Of a stretch of 64,000 bases of DNA, positions 8,630-16,420 are shown one piece after another. Under the pieces are notes generated by a model. That model saw nothing but the letters and a program-made list of their open reading frames with translations. It did no database searches and was not told the origin of the DNA. The stretch spans positions 92,435 to 156,434 of the forward strand of contig NZ_QGTJ01000002.1 in assembly GCF_003182095.1 (NCBI RefSeq), in the 5' to 3' direction. Position 1 is the first letter of the stretch. Each line of letters begins with the position of its first letter. The DNA comes from Plasticicumulans acidivorans. Lineage in GTDB: Bacteria > Pseudomonadota > Gammaproteobacteria > Competibacterales > Competibacteraceae. The position numbers and the translations under genes were made by a program.

Positions 8630-9463
8630 TCAGGTCGCCCAGACCCGCGGATCGGCCGGCCGGGTACCGCCGCGCGCGCGCCAGGCGCGCCAGATCGCGG
8701 CAAACAGCGCGCGCGCCTGCTGCGCGTCGCCACCGCAGTAGCGGGCCACCAGCAGGCCGTCGAGCTGGGTCAGCGCCAGAGGCTCGCTTTCACCGAGCGC
8801 GCCGCGCAGTTCGCCCAGCCATTCGGCATCGATGCCCGTCGCCGCCAGCGTACCGATCACCGAGCCGCCGCGCAGCCCCCACGGCGCCTGCAGCAGCGCA
8901 TGGCCGGCTTCGAAGCGATTGCGCTCCAGCAGCCATGGCAGGCCGTCGTGCCAGACCTCGAAATCACACAGCGCCGCACCCTGCACGAAAGACTCACCGG
9001 CCGCCGGCCGGCCGAGGCAGACCAGCTCCCAGGCGCAGGCGGCGGCATCGCCCTGCAGTTCGAGGCGTGTCGTCGTACGCAGGCGCGCGCCCGAGAACAC
9101 GATGGTTTCCTGCGGCAGCCAGTCGAGTCGCGCTCCGGCGGCGACACGCAGCACTTGCGTCTGCCCGGCATGCGGCCCATTGCTGCGATAGAAACGATTG
9201 GCTGAAGGTGTCGTCAGCAGGGCACGGGCTCCCGGCTCCAGTTCGACCTCGACGCTCAGCCCGTCACCACCGACGACGCCCCCCGGCGGATGCAGCAGAT
9301 AGACGTGGCAGCAGCCGTCCGTATCGGGATGAAACGGCCGCTGCACGCGCAGCGGTCCCTGATGCCAGTTGCGCGCGAGCTGCGTGCGCATGGCCGCAGC
9401 CGTAAAGCCGAGCCGCAGGGATGCCTGCCAGCCGGCGGCAGCGCCATGCATCAAGGCCTGCAC
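8630..9463 (-). CDS. ureD: Urease accessory protein UreD
   Basis: UreD binds apo-urease and forms the scaffold and nickel tunnel of the activation complex. The 277-residue product contains the typical [12 protein letters not shown] and [11 protein letters not shown] segments and the later [11 protein letters not shown]. It is the first gene of the leftward operon, so the promoter should lie in 9464-9800. The exact start is uncertain: a second ATG (6 codons in) is also possible. Confidence 0.95.
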   Translation of the reverse strand: MQALMHGAAAGWQASLRLGFTAAAMRTQLARNWHQGPLRVQRPFHPDTDGCCHVYLLHPPGGVVGGDGLSVEVELEPGARALLTTPSANRFYRSNGPHAGQTQVLRVAAGARLDWLPQETIVFSGARLRTTTRLELQGDAAACAWELVCLGRPAAGESFVQGAALCDFEVWHDGLPWLLERNRFEAGHALLQAPWGLRGGSVIGTLAATGIDAEWLGELRGALGESEPLALTQLDGLLVARYCGGDAQQARALFAAIWRAWRARGGTRPADPRVWAT

Positions 9464-9870
9464 GGCAGACTCCTCAATATGGAAACGGTGAATATGGCGC
9501 GACGTCGATCAGCACTCGGCTCAGGGCCAGAAAAGCATGCATGGCTGATATTCAGCAATGCATATCTGACAGCGCTATCAAATGATTTTCTATCGACAGG
9601 CTCGATAGCAGTGCAGTCACACACCATGCAGACACTCCGTCGGGCCGGCCCCCGCCCGACAAGCACGAATCGCGCCGACAATTCGCAGTCCGCGACAAGC
9701 CATTGAAAACGCACCTTGTGGCGACCGGCCCTGAAGATCGCTCAAGCGTTTGAGCATGTTAAGCAACGCACATCAGTGCCCTACAAAAGTGCACTGCACC
9801 ACCTTGTGACGCCCAATGAAGCACAAAAAAAACCCTGTCGAAATCACCTTTGGTAGCGCTAACTTATTTC
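9464..9870. other. Intergenic region upstream of ureD
   Basis: This stretch separates the leftward urease operon from the rightward small-RNA genes. It should hold the urease promoter. I looked for a sigma54 -24/-12 element on the minus strand and found only a poorly spaced candidate near 9765-9782. Frames here lack convincing coding character. Confidence 0.4.
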
Positions 9871-9899
9871 TTGACGCACCGCAGCATCAGACCTATATT
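9871..9899 (+). promoter_or_regulatory. Promoter of small RNA 1
   Basis: TTGACG (9871-9876) and TATATT (9894-9899) are separated by exactly 17 bases, a near-consensus sigma70 promoter. The spacer CACCGCAGCATCAGACC is almost identical to that of the second unit. Confidence 0.8.
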
Positions 9900-9905
9900 G
9901 CATCG

Positions 9906-9972
9906 CAACATCGGATGACGATGTCGCTTCTCTCCTCCTCCTTTTGGGCCGAACCTTGTTCGGCCCTTTTTT
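9906..9972 (+). ncRNA. Candidate small RNA 1 with CU-rich linker
   Basis: The predicted transcript begins about 7 bases after the -10 box and is about 67 nt long. It has a 5' hairpin with a perfect 6-bp stem (ACATCG / CGATGT, 9908-9924), then an unpaired pyrimidine stretch CTTCTCTCCTCCTCCTTTT, then an intrinsic terminator (GGGCCGAA / TTCGGCCC plus six T). Repeated CUCC motifs are complementary to Shine-Dalgarno sequences. This suggests a riboregulator that blocks ribosome binding, or a sponge. A homologous unit follows at 10041. No plausible protein is encoded. Confidence 0.7.
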
Positions 9973-9973
9973 A
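9959..9973 (+). terminator. Terminator of small RNA 1
   Basis: This is the 3' arm TTCGGCCC and T-tract of an 8-bp stem starting at 9946. It is a textbook Rho-independent terminator. Confidence 0.85.
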
Positions 9974-10040
9974 TTGTTCTTCAACAAATTATGTGAAGAT
10001 TGAATGCAATTTTTTTCAACTTTGCATTAGATTTGGGACG

Positions 10041-10069
10041 TTGACGCACTGCAGCATAAAACCTAGTCT
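10041..10069 (+). promoter_or_regulatory. Promoter of small RNA 2
   Basis: TTGACG (10041-10046) and TAGTCT (10064-10069) are again separated by 17 bases. Apart from four positions, the segment from TTGACG to ACCTA is identical to the first promoter. This conservation of the spacer suggests duplication or a shared regulator site. Confidence 0.75.
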
Positions 10070-10075
10070 GGCCTC

Positions 10076-10148
10076 GACATCTTCGGATGTTTCTCCTCCT
10101 TATCCTCCTTTGGTGGTTTGGCCGGGCTCCCTGCCCGGCCTCTTTTTT
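10076..10148 (+). ncRNA. Candidate small RNA 2, paralogue of small RNA 1
   Basis: The predicted transcript is about 73 nt. It has a 5' hairpin ACATC-TTCG-GATGT capped by a stable cUUCGg tetraloop (10077-10090), a CU-rich linker TTTCTCCTCCTTATCCTCC, and a terminator GGCCGGGC / GCCCGGCC followed by seven T. The order of elements matches small RNA 1 although the stems differ in sequence. Compensating stem changes with a preserved linker are what a selected RNA structure would show. Confidence 0.7.
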
Positions 10149-10149
10149 T
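10133..10149 (+). terminator. Terminator of small RNA 2
   Basis: This is the 3' arm and T-tract of the 8-bp GC stem that begins at 10120. It lies 40 bases before the convergent YchJ-like gene. Confidence 0.85.
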
Positions 10150-10189
10150 GTCTGATCCGTGCACCGTTTTCGGACAGGCTCACCGCCGC

Positions 10190-10600
10190 CTAAGCGTCCT
10201 CGATCTCACCGTCGAGGTAATACCAGACCCCCTCGATACGTTCGAAGCGACTGCGCTCGTGCAGGCGGAATGCCTTGCCGCCGAGCTTGCCGCGGGCGAC
10301 GAATTCGACCCGGCCGTGCACGTCCGTAGTGCCACCTGCTTCACAGGCGATGATCTTCAGCCCGAGCCAGCGCGTGGCATCGCTGCTCAGATCGAGCTCG
10401 GCCGGGCGTGTCGACGGATGCCAGCTGGCGAGCAGATAGGCGGCATCGCGCTGCACGAAGGCGCTGTAACGCGAGCGCATCAGTGCTTCGGCGCTCTGCG
10501 CGCGACGCTCACCGGCGTGCAGCGGACCACAACATTGCGCATACGCAAGACCGGAACCGCAGGGACACGCTGCCGGCGCCGCTTGGGCGGGACGTTTCAA
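10190..10600 (-). CDS. YchJ-like protein with SEC-C metal-binding motif (136 aa)
   Basis: The N-terminus has the SEC-C zinc motif CPCGSGLAYAQCCGP. The rest matches the UPF0225/YchJ family (MRSRYSAFV, then WHPSTRP and GRVEFVARG). The family has an unclear role; the fold is NTF2-like. I chose the TTG at 10600 because GGAGG lies 6 bases upstream and the protein then starts just before the SEC-C motif. It is the last gene of a leftward group after gamma-glutamyltransferase, with a 50-base gap. Confidence 0.85.
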   Translation of the reverse strand: MKRPAQAAPAACPCGSGLAYAQCCGPLHAGERRAQSAEALMRSRYSAFVQRDAAYLLASWHPSTRPAELDLSSDATRWLGLKIIACEAGGTTDVHGRVEFVARGKLGGKAFRLHERSRFERIEGVWYYLDGEIEDA

Positions 10601-10650
10601 GGGAGACCTCCAGAACAACGGATGGCTGAACGCGCGGGTGGCCCGCCCGC

Positions 10651-12366
10651 TCACTCGCCGGCAGCGATGCCTTCGCGGCGCGGATCGGCGCCGCCTTCCC
10701 AGCCATCACCGACGCGACGGATGGCGTGCGTGCCGCTGTTGAATTCGACGAAGCGCACCGTGTGGCCGCGCGCGCGCAGCGCCTCGCCCAGCGCTTCCAG
10801 CCCGCGCCCGGCTTCGAGCTCGGTCGGGCCGTTGCGGCTGCCGAGGTTGGGCAGATCGATCGCCTGCTGCATATCGAGGCCGCAGTCGAGCACGCCGAGC
10901 AGGGTTTTCGCCACGTAATTGATGATCGCACTGCCGCCCGGCGAGCCGAGCACCAGGCTCAGGCGGCCGTCGGCATCGAACACCAGCGTCGGCGCCATCG
11001 ACGAGCGCGGCCGCTTGCCCGCCTCGACACGGTTGGCGACGGCGACACCGTCGACGCTCGGCACGAAGGAGAAATCGGTCAGCTCGTTGTTGAGCAGGAA
11101 ACCGTCGACCAGCAGCCGGCTGCCGAAGCCGTTCTCGATCGTCGTCGTCATCGACACCGCATTGCCGTCGCGATCGACGATCGAAATCTGCGAAGTCGAC
11201 GGCAGATCCGCCGCCCGCCCGCTGGCGGCCGCCTGCGCCCCGGGCGGCGTGCCGGCCGCCGCGGTACCCAGCGAACGTTCGGGGCGGATCAGCGCTGCGC
11301 GCGCCGCCAGATAGGCCGGATCGAGCAGCCCGGCGAGCGGCACGCTGACGAAGTCCGGATCGGCGATGTAGCGGTTGCGGTCGGCGTAGGCCAGCCGCCC
11401 GGCCTCGGTGTAGCGGTGCACGGCGTCGACCGAACCGTCGCCGGGCGGAAAATGTTCAAGCATGCCGAGCATCTGCAGCAGCGTGATGCCGCCCGAGCTC
11501 GGCGCGCCCATGCCGCAGACGCGCCAGCGGCGATACGGCGCACACACCGGCGCGCGCTCGCGCACCGTGTAGGCGGCCAGATCCGCCGCACTGAGGCGGC
11601 CGGGATTCGCCGCTGCCTGCACCGTGCGCACGATGTCGGCGGCGATTTCGCCGCGGTAGTAGGCATCGGCGCCCTGCGCCGCCAGATGCTCCAGGGTCGC
11701 CGCCAGCGGCGCATTCACCAGTCGCTCGCCGGCGCGCAGCGGCGTGCCGTCGGCGTGATGGAAATACGCCTGCGCGGCGGCGTTGCCGAAGTCACCGGCG
11801 GCGGCGATCGCCCCGGCCAGCCGCGGCGTGACGATGAACCCCTCGCGCGCCAGGCGGATCGCCGGTACGAACAGCTCGGCCCACGGCAGCCGGCCCCAGC
11901 GCCGGTGCGCGGCTTCGAGCAGCCGCGGCGTCCCCGGCACGCCGACCGAGCGCCCGCCGATCACCGCCGCCATGAAGCCCAGCGGCTGGCCGTCGGCATC
12001 GAGAAACAGGCGCTCATCGACGGCGGCCGGCGCGGTCTCGCGGCCGTCGAGCGTGCTCAGCGTCCTGCGCCCGGCATCCCAGTGCAGCAGGAAGGCGCCG
12101 CCGCCGAGCCCCGAGGATTGCGGCTCGACCAGATTGAGCACCAGCTGCGTGGCGATCGCGGCATCCACTGCCGAGCCGCCGCGTGCCAGCATCGCCTGCC
12201 CGGCGGCGACCGCCAGCGGATGCGCGGCGACCACCATGTATTCGCGGCGGTGGACGGCCTGCTTCGCCGTCCAGCCGCTCGCGGCCTCCGGCGCCGGAGC
12301 GGCGAAGGCCGGTGCGCCGCCCAGCGCCAGGGCGAGCGCCAGCAGCAGCGGCCGTGACGCCGACAT
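10651..12366 (-). CDS. ggt: Gamma-glutamyltransferase
   Basis: The enzyme transfers or hydrolyses the gamma-glutamyl group of glutathione and related compounds in the periplasm. The 571-residue precursor has a Sec signal peptide (residues 1-22, ending AFAA). It self-cleaves before the nucleophile, which aligns to Thr391 in TSQISIVD. The substrate loop SPGGSAIIN is present. The ATG at 12366 overlaps the stop of the RidA gene (ATGA). Most family members have TTH at the cleavage site; here it is TSQ, so the second and third positions are unusual. Confidence 0.92.
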   Translation of the reverse strand: MSASRPLLLALALALGGAPAFAAPAPEAASGWTAKQAVHRREYMVVAAHPLAVAAGQAMLARGGSAVDAAIATQLVLNLVEPQSSGLGGGAFLLHWDAGRRTLSTLDGRETAPAAVDERLFLDADGQPLGFMAAVIGGRSVGVPGTPRLLEAAHRRWGRLPWAELFVPAIRLAREGFIVTPRLAGAIAAAGDFGNAAAQAYFHHADGTPLRAGERLVNAPLAATLEHLAAQGADAYYRGEIAADIVRTVQAAANPGRLSAADLAAYTVRERAPVCAPYRRWRVCGMGAPSSGGITLLQMLGMLEHFPPGDGSVDAVHRYTEAGRLAYADRNRYIADPDFVSVPLAGLLDPAYLAARAALIRPERSLGTAAAGTPPGAQAAASGRAADLPSTSQISIVDRDGNAVSMTTTIENGFGSRLLVDGFLLNNELTDFSFVPSVDGVAVANRVEAGKRPRSSMAPTLVFDADGRLSLVLGSPGGSAIINYVAKTLLGVLDCGLDMQQAIDLPNLGSRNGPTELEAGRGLEALGEALRARGHTVRFVEFNSGTHAIRRVGDGWEGGADPRREGIAAGE

Positions 12367-12710
12367 CAGCGCGCGGCGACCGCCTGGATCTCGACGCGCC
12401 AGCGCGGGTCGGCCATCTCGGCCCGCACGCAGGCGCGCGCCGGGCCGGGGCCAGGCGCGATCCAGGCGTCCCACACCGCATTCATACCGGCGTAGTCGGC
12501 CATGTCGCGCAGATAGATCGTTGCCGACAGCAGCTGGCGCCGCGTGCTGCCAGCCAGCGCCAGCACGCGATCGATCGCCGCCAGCACCTCGCCGGTCTGC
12601 GCCGTGATGTCGCCATCGGGGTTTTCCGGCACCTGACCGCACAGCCAGACGGTGTCGCCGTGGACCACGGCCTCGGAGTAGCGCAGCGCGGGTTCGAGGA
12701 ATTCGGGCAT
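12366..12710 (-). CDS. RidA family protein (114 aa)
   Basis: RidA/YjgF proteins deaminate reactive enamine and imine intermediates or have related hydrolytic roles. The product starts MPEFLEPALRYSEAVVHGD and has the WLCGQVPENPDGD and LRDMADYAGMNAVWDAW segments of the family. The usual catalytic arginine appears to be in ARACVRAEM. It is subtype YjgH/RutC-like rather than archetypal RidA. It lies between parA and ggt with short gaps, so it is probably co-transcribed. Confidence 0.88.
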   Translation of the reverse strand: MPEFLEPALRYSEAVVHGDTVWLCGQVPENPDGDITAQTGEVLAAIDRVLALAGSTRRQLLSATIYLRDMADYAGMNAVWDAWIAPGPGPARACVRAEMADPRWRVEIQAVAAR

Positions 12711-12727
12711 CGTCTCGGCTCCCGGGT

Positions 12728-13492
12728 TCAGGCGGCGAGCAGGCCGTACAGCGCCTCGAATTCCTGCGTCAGCTTGTGACGCGGATCGAGGTGCAGCATC
12801 GGCAGTGCGCGCTCGTGGGATTCGCGGATTTTCACCGAGGTCGACAGGAAAGCATCGAGCACCGGCAGTCCCTCGCTGCGCAGCTCCTCGACCAGCTGGC
12901 GCGGCAGTCGGGCCTGTGCCTGGAACTGATTGACGACGATGCCCTCCACCGTCAGTCCGCGGTTGTGATCGGACTGCATCTCGCCGACGGTATCGAGCAG
13001 CGCATACAGCGCACGGCGCGAGAAGCTGTCGCAATCGAAGGGAATCAGCACGCGTTCAGCGGCGATCAGTGCCGAACGGGTAAAGAAGTTCACCGCCGGC
13101 GGCGTGTCGATGAAGATCTCGTCGAAGCCCTTCATCGACTCCAGCGCCTCGCGCAGCTTGAACATCTTGTAGCGCGATTCGAGCTTCGGTCCGAGCTCTT
13201 CGAGGCGTGCGTGCGCCGGCATCACGTAGAGATTGGTGAACGGCGTGGCCTTGGCGAAACTCTCCGGACCGGGCGGGTTGAGCTTGAAGGCCAGCATGTC
13301 GTCGAAGAAATCGGCCAGCGTCGAACTCAGCCCGTCGGCGCGTTCGCCGAGCAGGTAATGCGAGGAATTGGCCTGCGGGTCGAGATCGACGACCACGGTG
13401 CGCCGGCCGCGGGCCGCGCTGATTGCCGCGAGATTGCAGGCGATCGTCGACTTGCCGACGCCGCCCTTCTGATTGAACACCACCCGCCGCAT
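12728..13492 (-). CDS. ParA family ATPase (orphan, 254 aa)
   Basis: The deviant Walker A KGGVGKST (Lys9, Lys14) marks the ParA/MinD group. The later VDLDPQANSS and FIDTPPAVNFF are the Walker A' and B motifs. Such ATPases position chromosomes, plasmids or protein clusters on the nucleoid. No parB or centromere-like repeat is nearby. The gene sits between the B12-binding protein and RidA, so it is an orphan whose cargo cannot be told. The N-terminus lacks a DNA-binding extension, as in short chromosomal orphans. Confidence 0.85.
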   Translation of the reverse strand: MRRVVFNQKGGVGKSTIACNLAAISAARGRRTVVVDLDPQANSSHYLLGERADGLSSTLADFFDDMLAFKLNPPGPESFAKATPFTNLYVMPAHARLEELGPKLESRYKMFKLREALESMKGFDEIFIDTPPAVNFFTRSALIAAERVLIPFDCDSFSRRALYALLDTVGEMQSDHNRGLTVEGIVVNQFQAQARLPRQLVEELRSEGLPVLDAFLSTSVKIRESHERALPMLHLDPRHKLTQEFEALYGLLAA

Positions 13493-13534
13493 GAAACGTC
13501 TCCCGGTTGTCGCAAAACGGGCGCAGTGTAGCCC

Positions 13535-14443
13535 CTAGCCAGCGCGGCGCGCGCGTACCGTATCGAGGATCTCGCAGGCGCGTTGCGCACCGTCAAGCAC
13601 CCGCGGCCCGTGGCGCTGGATGATGTCCGGCGGGATGACGAACAGATTGTCGCGAGCCACCGCACGCAGCTGCGGCCAGGCGCGCCAGGCGGCCAGCCAT
13701 TCCGGCCGCTCCTCGGCCATGCCGCTGGCGATGATCGCCTCCGGATCGGCGGCGATCACGGCCTCTTCGCTCACCGTCGGCGCCAGCGGCTTGAGCCCGG
13801 CGAAGATGTTGACGCCGCCGCACAGCGCCAGCACCTGGCTGACCAGATGCTCGCCGTTGAGCGTGATCAGCGGCTGCGCCCAGACCTGGTAGAACACCGT
13901 CACCGGCGACTTGCCGGCATTGGCCGTGCGCAGCGCCGCCAGCCGCGCACTGAACGCCTGCGCCGCCGCCTGCGCCGTCGCCTCGGTGCCGGCGAGCTCG
14001 CCGAGGCGTTCGAGGTCGCGTGGAATCTGCTCCAGCCGGCGCGGCTCCGAGCGGTACACCGCAATCCCCAGCGCCTCGATCTGCGCCAGCTGCGCCGCCG
14101 GATTGCCGCTGTCCCAGGCCACCACCAGATCCGGCTTGAGCGTCAGCAGCGCCTCCAGATCGAGCGCGGTATAGCTGCCGACGCTCGGCAGCTGCGCCGC
14201 CGCCGGCGGCCAGTTGCTGAAACTGACGCCGGCGATCACCTGCGCGCCGGCGCCGGCCGCGAACAGCAGCTCGGTGACATGCGGCGCCGTCGCCACGATG
14301 CGTCGTGCCGGCTGCGCCAGCTGCACACGGCGGCCGGTGTCGTCGGTGACGACGATGTCGGCGTGGGCCAGCGCACCACAGCCGAGCACGGCAGCGAGCA
14401 GGGCGCACAGCCGGCGGCCGTGCCTGATCGCCAGCGCCCTCAC
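13535..14443 (-). CDS. Periplasmic cobalamin/metal-chelate binding protein (BtuF-like)
   Basis: The 302-residue product has a signal peptide (residues 1-28, LAAVLGCGALAHA) and a helical-backbone substrate-binding fold of the FecB/BtuF type: TDDTGRRVQL, then RRIVATAPHVTELLFAAG, then LLTLKPDLVVAWDSGNP. The neighbours cobD and cbiB suggest that the ligand is cobalamin or a corrinoid precursor. Its ATG overlaps the stop of the decarboxylase gene. No BtuC/BtuD partners are adjacent. Confidence 0.85.
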   Translation of the reverse strand: MRALAIRHGRRLCALLAAVLGCGALAHADIVVTDDTGRRVQLAQPARRIVATAPHVTELLFAAGAGAQVIAGVSFSNWPPAAAQLPSVGSYTALDLEALLTLKPDLVVAWDSGNPAAQLAQIEALGIAVYRSEPRRLEQIPRDLERLGELAGTEATAQAAAQAFSARLAALRTANAGKSPVTVFYQVWAQPLITLNGEHLVSQVLALCGGVNIFAGLKPLAPTVSEEAVIAADPEAIIASGMAEERPEWLAAWRAWPQLRAVARDNLFVIPPDIIQRHGPRVLDGAQRACEILDTVRARRAG

Positions 14444-15432
14444 CCCATCCGCTCCGCACGCACGCCGGCCAGTGCCAGATCGAGCCGGCGCAGCGCGGCT
14501 TCATCGGCGGGCAGGCCGAAACGCAGGCCGGCGGGTTCGCTGAAATGGCGCACCAGCACACCCCGGCGGGCGAGGCGCTCGGCGAAGTTGGCGGCATCCG
14601 CATGCGCCACCCACTGAAACAGCGCGGTACCGGCGTGCGGTTGCAGATTGTGACGCGTGAGCAGGCGCACCAGGCGGCCGGATTCCTGCGCCAGGCGCGC
14701 GCGCATCGCCGCCTGCCAGTCGCGATCGGCCAGCGCCAGCGCCGCCACCGCGCGTGACGGGCCGGCGACGGTCCACGGTCCGAGCAGCGCATCGAGCGCC
14801 GCCCGCAACGCCGGCACAGCGAAGACGAAGCCAACGCGGACGCCGGCCAGGCCGAAGAACTTGCCGAGCGAACGCAGCACGATCAGGCCCTCGCGCTCAC
14901 CGTGGGCGAGCAGGCTGTCGGCCGGTTCGGCGTCGCTGAAGGCCTCGTCGACCAGCAGCCAGCCGCCGTGCGCGGCAAGGCGGGCGTGCCAGTCGAGCAG
15001 CGTCGCCGCCGGCAGGCGGCGGGCGCTCGGGTTGTCCGGATTGACCACGACGAGCCCATCGAGCCGTTCCAGCGCCGCCGGCAGCGCCGCGACCGTGAGC
15101 GTCTGCAGCGTGTGGCCGGCCTGCGCCCAGGCGTGGGCGTGCTCGGCGTAGGTCGGGCCGAGGATGCCGATGCGCCCCGCCGCGCGCAGGCGCGGCAGCG
15201 CCAGGATCGCCGCCTGCGAGCCGGCGGTAACCAGCGCCGCGCGGCCGTAATGCGCCTGCACCGCGGCGTCGAGCCCGTCGTCGGGCTCGGGCAGGCGGTT
15301 CCAGCAGGCGGCCGGCAGCGCCGGCGGCGACCAGCCGTGCGGATTGATGCCGGTCGACAGATCCAGCCAGTCGGCGCGGGCGATGCCGTAGCGCGCCGCG
15401 GCGGCATTGAGACGGCCACCGTGTTCAGGCAA
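14440..15432 (-). CDS. cobD: Threonine-phosphate decarboxylase (CobD/CobC type)
   Basis: This PLP enzyme makes (R)-1-amino-2-propanol phosphate, the linker of the cobalamin nucleotide loop. It is a fold-type I aminotransferase-like protein of 330 residues. Key pieces are [26 protein letters not shown], the PLP aspartate in [12 protein letters not shown] and the Schiff-base lysine in [18 protein letters not shown] chose the TTG at 15432, which overlaps the cbiB stop and has GGAGG upstream. The frame is open further upstream, but that region is the cbiB gene. Confidence 0.88.
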   Translation of the reverse strand: MPEHGGRLNAAAARYGIARADWLDLSTGINPHGWSPPALPAACWNRLPEPDDGLDAAVQAHYGRAALVTAGSQAAILALPRLRAAGRIGILGPTYAEHAHAWAQAGHTLQTLTVAALPAALERLDGLVVVNPDNPSARRLPAATLLDWHARLAAHGGWLLVDEAFSDAEPADSLLAHGEREGLIVLRSLGKFFGLAGVRVGFVFAVPALRAALDALLGPWTVAGPSRAVAALALADRDWQAAMRARLAQESGRLVRLLTRHNLQPHAGTALFQWVAHADAANFAERLARRGVLVRHFSEPAGLRFGLPADEAALRRLDLALAGVRAERMG

Positions 15433-16342
15433 GGGCGAATCCTCCAAGGACGATGACGGCGGCCCACAGCAGCGTCGTGCGCCGCACCAGCGCCAGCGCG
15501 CGTTCGATGTCGGCGGCGGCCGGCGCCCGCCCCTCACCGAGCGGCGGGCGTTCCTGCCAGCGGCCGTGGTAGACCGCGCCGCCGCCGAGGGCGAGGCCGA
15601 GCGCGCCGGCGCCGCTGGCCATCACCGGGCCGGCGTTCGGGCTCTTCCAGTGCGGCGCCTGCGTGCGCCAGCAGCGCCAGGCACGCGGGCGATCGCCGAG
15701 CAGCGCGTAGCTCGCGGCCGTCAGCCGCGCCGGAATGAAGTTCAGCAGATCGTCGATGCGCGCCGCCGCCCAGCCGAACTCGGCGTAGCGGGCATTGCGG
15801 TAGCCCCACATCGCATCCAGCGTGTTGGCCAGCCGATAGAGCACGACCGCCGCCGGGCCGCCGGCGACGAACCAGAACAGCGCGCCGAAGATCGCATCGG
15901 CGCCGTTTTCCAGCACTGATTCGACCGCCGCCAGCGCCACACCGCGGGCGTCGAGCGCCGCCGTATCGCGCGAGACGATGCAGCCGACGGCGCGGCGGGC
16001 GGCGTCGAGATCATCGGCGGCGAGCGCCGCCGCCACTGCGCGTGCGTGCTGCTCCAGACTGCGTGCCCCGAGCGCCAGATAGAGCAGCGCGATGCCGCCG
16101 GCCAGCGCGAGCAGGCTGCCGTGCGGCAGCAGGCCGTGCACCAGCCAGACCGGCGGCAGCACCGCCAGCCCCCAGGCGAGCAGGCCGCGCCAGCGCCGCG
16201 GGCCGTAGAGCCGGCGCTCGCAGGCATTTGCCCAGCGGCCGAAGGCGACCAGCGGGTGCCAGCGGTTCGGCAGTTCGCCGTACAGGCGGTCGAGCCACAG
16301 GGCACAGGGCACGGCGAGAGCGATGAGCAGGCTGACGGACAC
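15425..16342 (-). CDS. cbiB: Adenosylcobinamide-phosphate synthase CbiB
   Basis: CbiB joins aminopropanol (phosphate) to adenosylcobyric acid at the membrane. The roughly 305-residue product has the family segments [47 protein letters not shown] and [11 protein letters not shown], with four to five membrane helices. The GTG at 16342 starts the protein just before the first helix. Its ribosome binding site is weak, and an ATG at 16411 is an alternative. It is the first gene of a leftward set with cobD and the B12-binding protein. The GGDEF gene upstream is in the same direction. Confidence 0.9.
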   Translation of the reverse strand: MSVSLLIALAVPCALWLDRLYGELPNRWHPLVAFGRWANACERRLYGPRRWRGLLAWGLAVLPPVWLVHGLLPHGSLLALAGGIALLYLALGARSLEQHARAVAAALAADDLDAARRAVGCIVSRDTAALDARGVALAAVESVLENGADAIFGALFWFVAGGPAAVVLYRLANTLDAMWGYRNARYAEFGWAAARIDDLLNFIPARLTAASYALLGDRPRAWRCWRTQAPHWKSPNAGPVMASGAGALGLALGGGAVYHGRWQERPPLGEGRAPAAADIERALALVRRTTLLWAAVIVLGGFALA

Positions 16343-16420
16343 AGGCGGATGACGGGCGGCAAACGGGCAAGCCGCGCAGTGTCGGCGCGATGCGCCGGCC
16401 GAAGCAAGCACGAAACCGCC

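Noticed and set aside
9765..9782. Possible sigma54 site for the urease operon
   Set aside because: The GG and GC elements on the minus strand are 14 bases apart instead of 10, so it does not fit.
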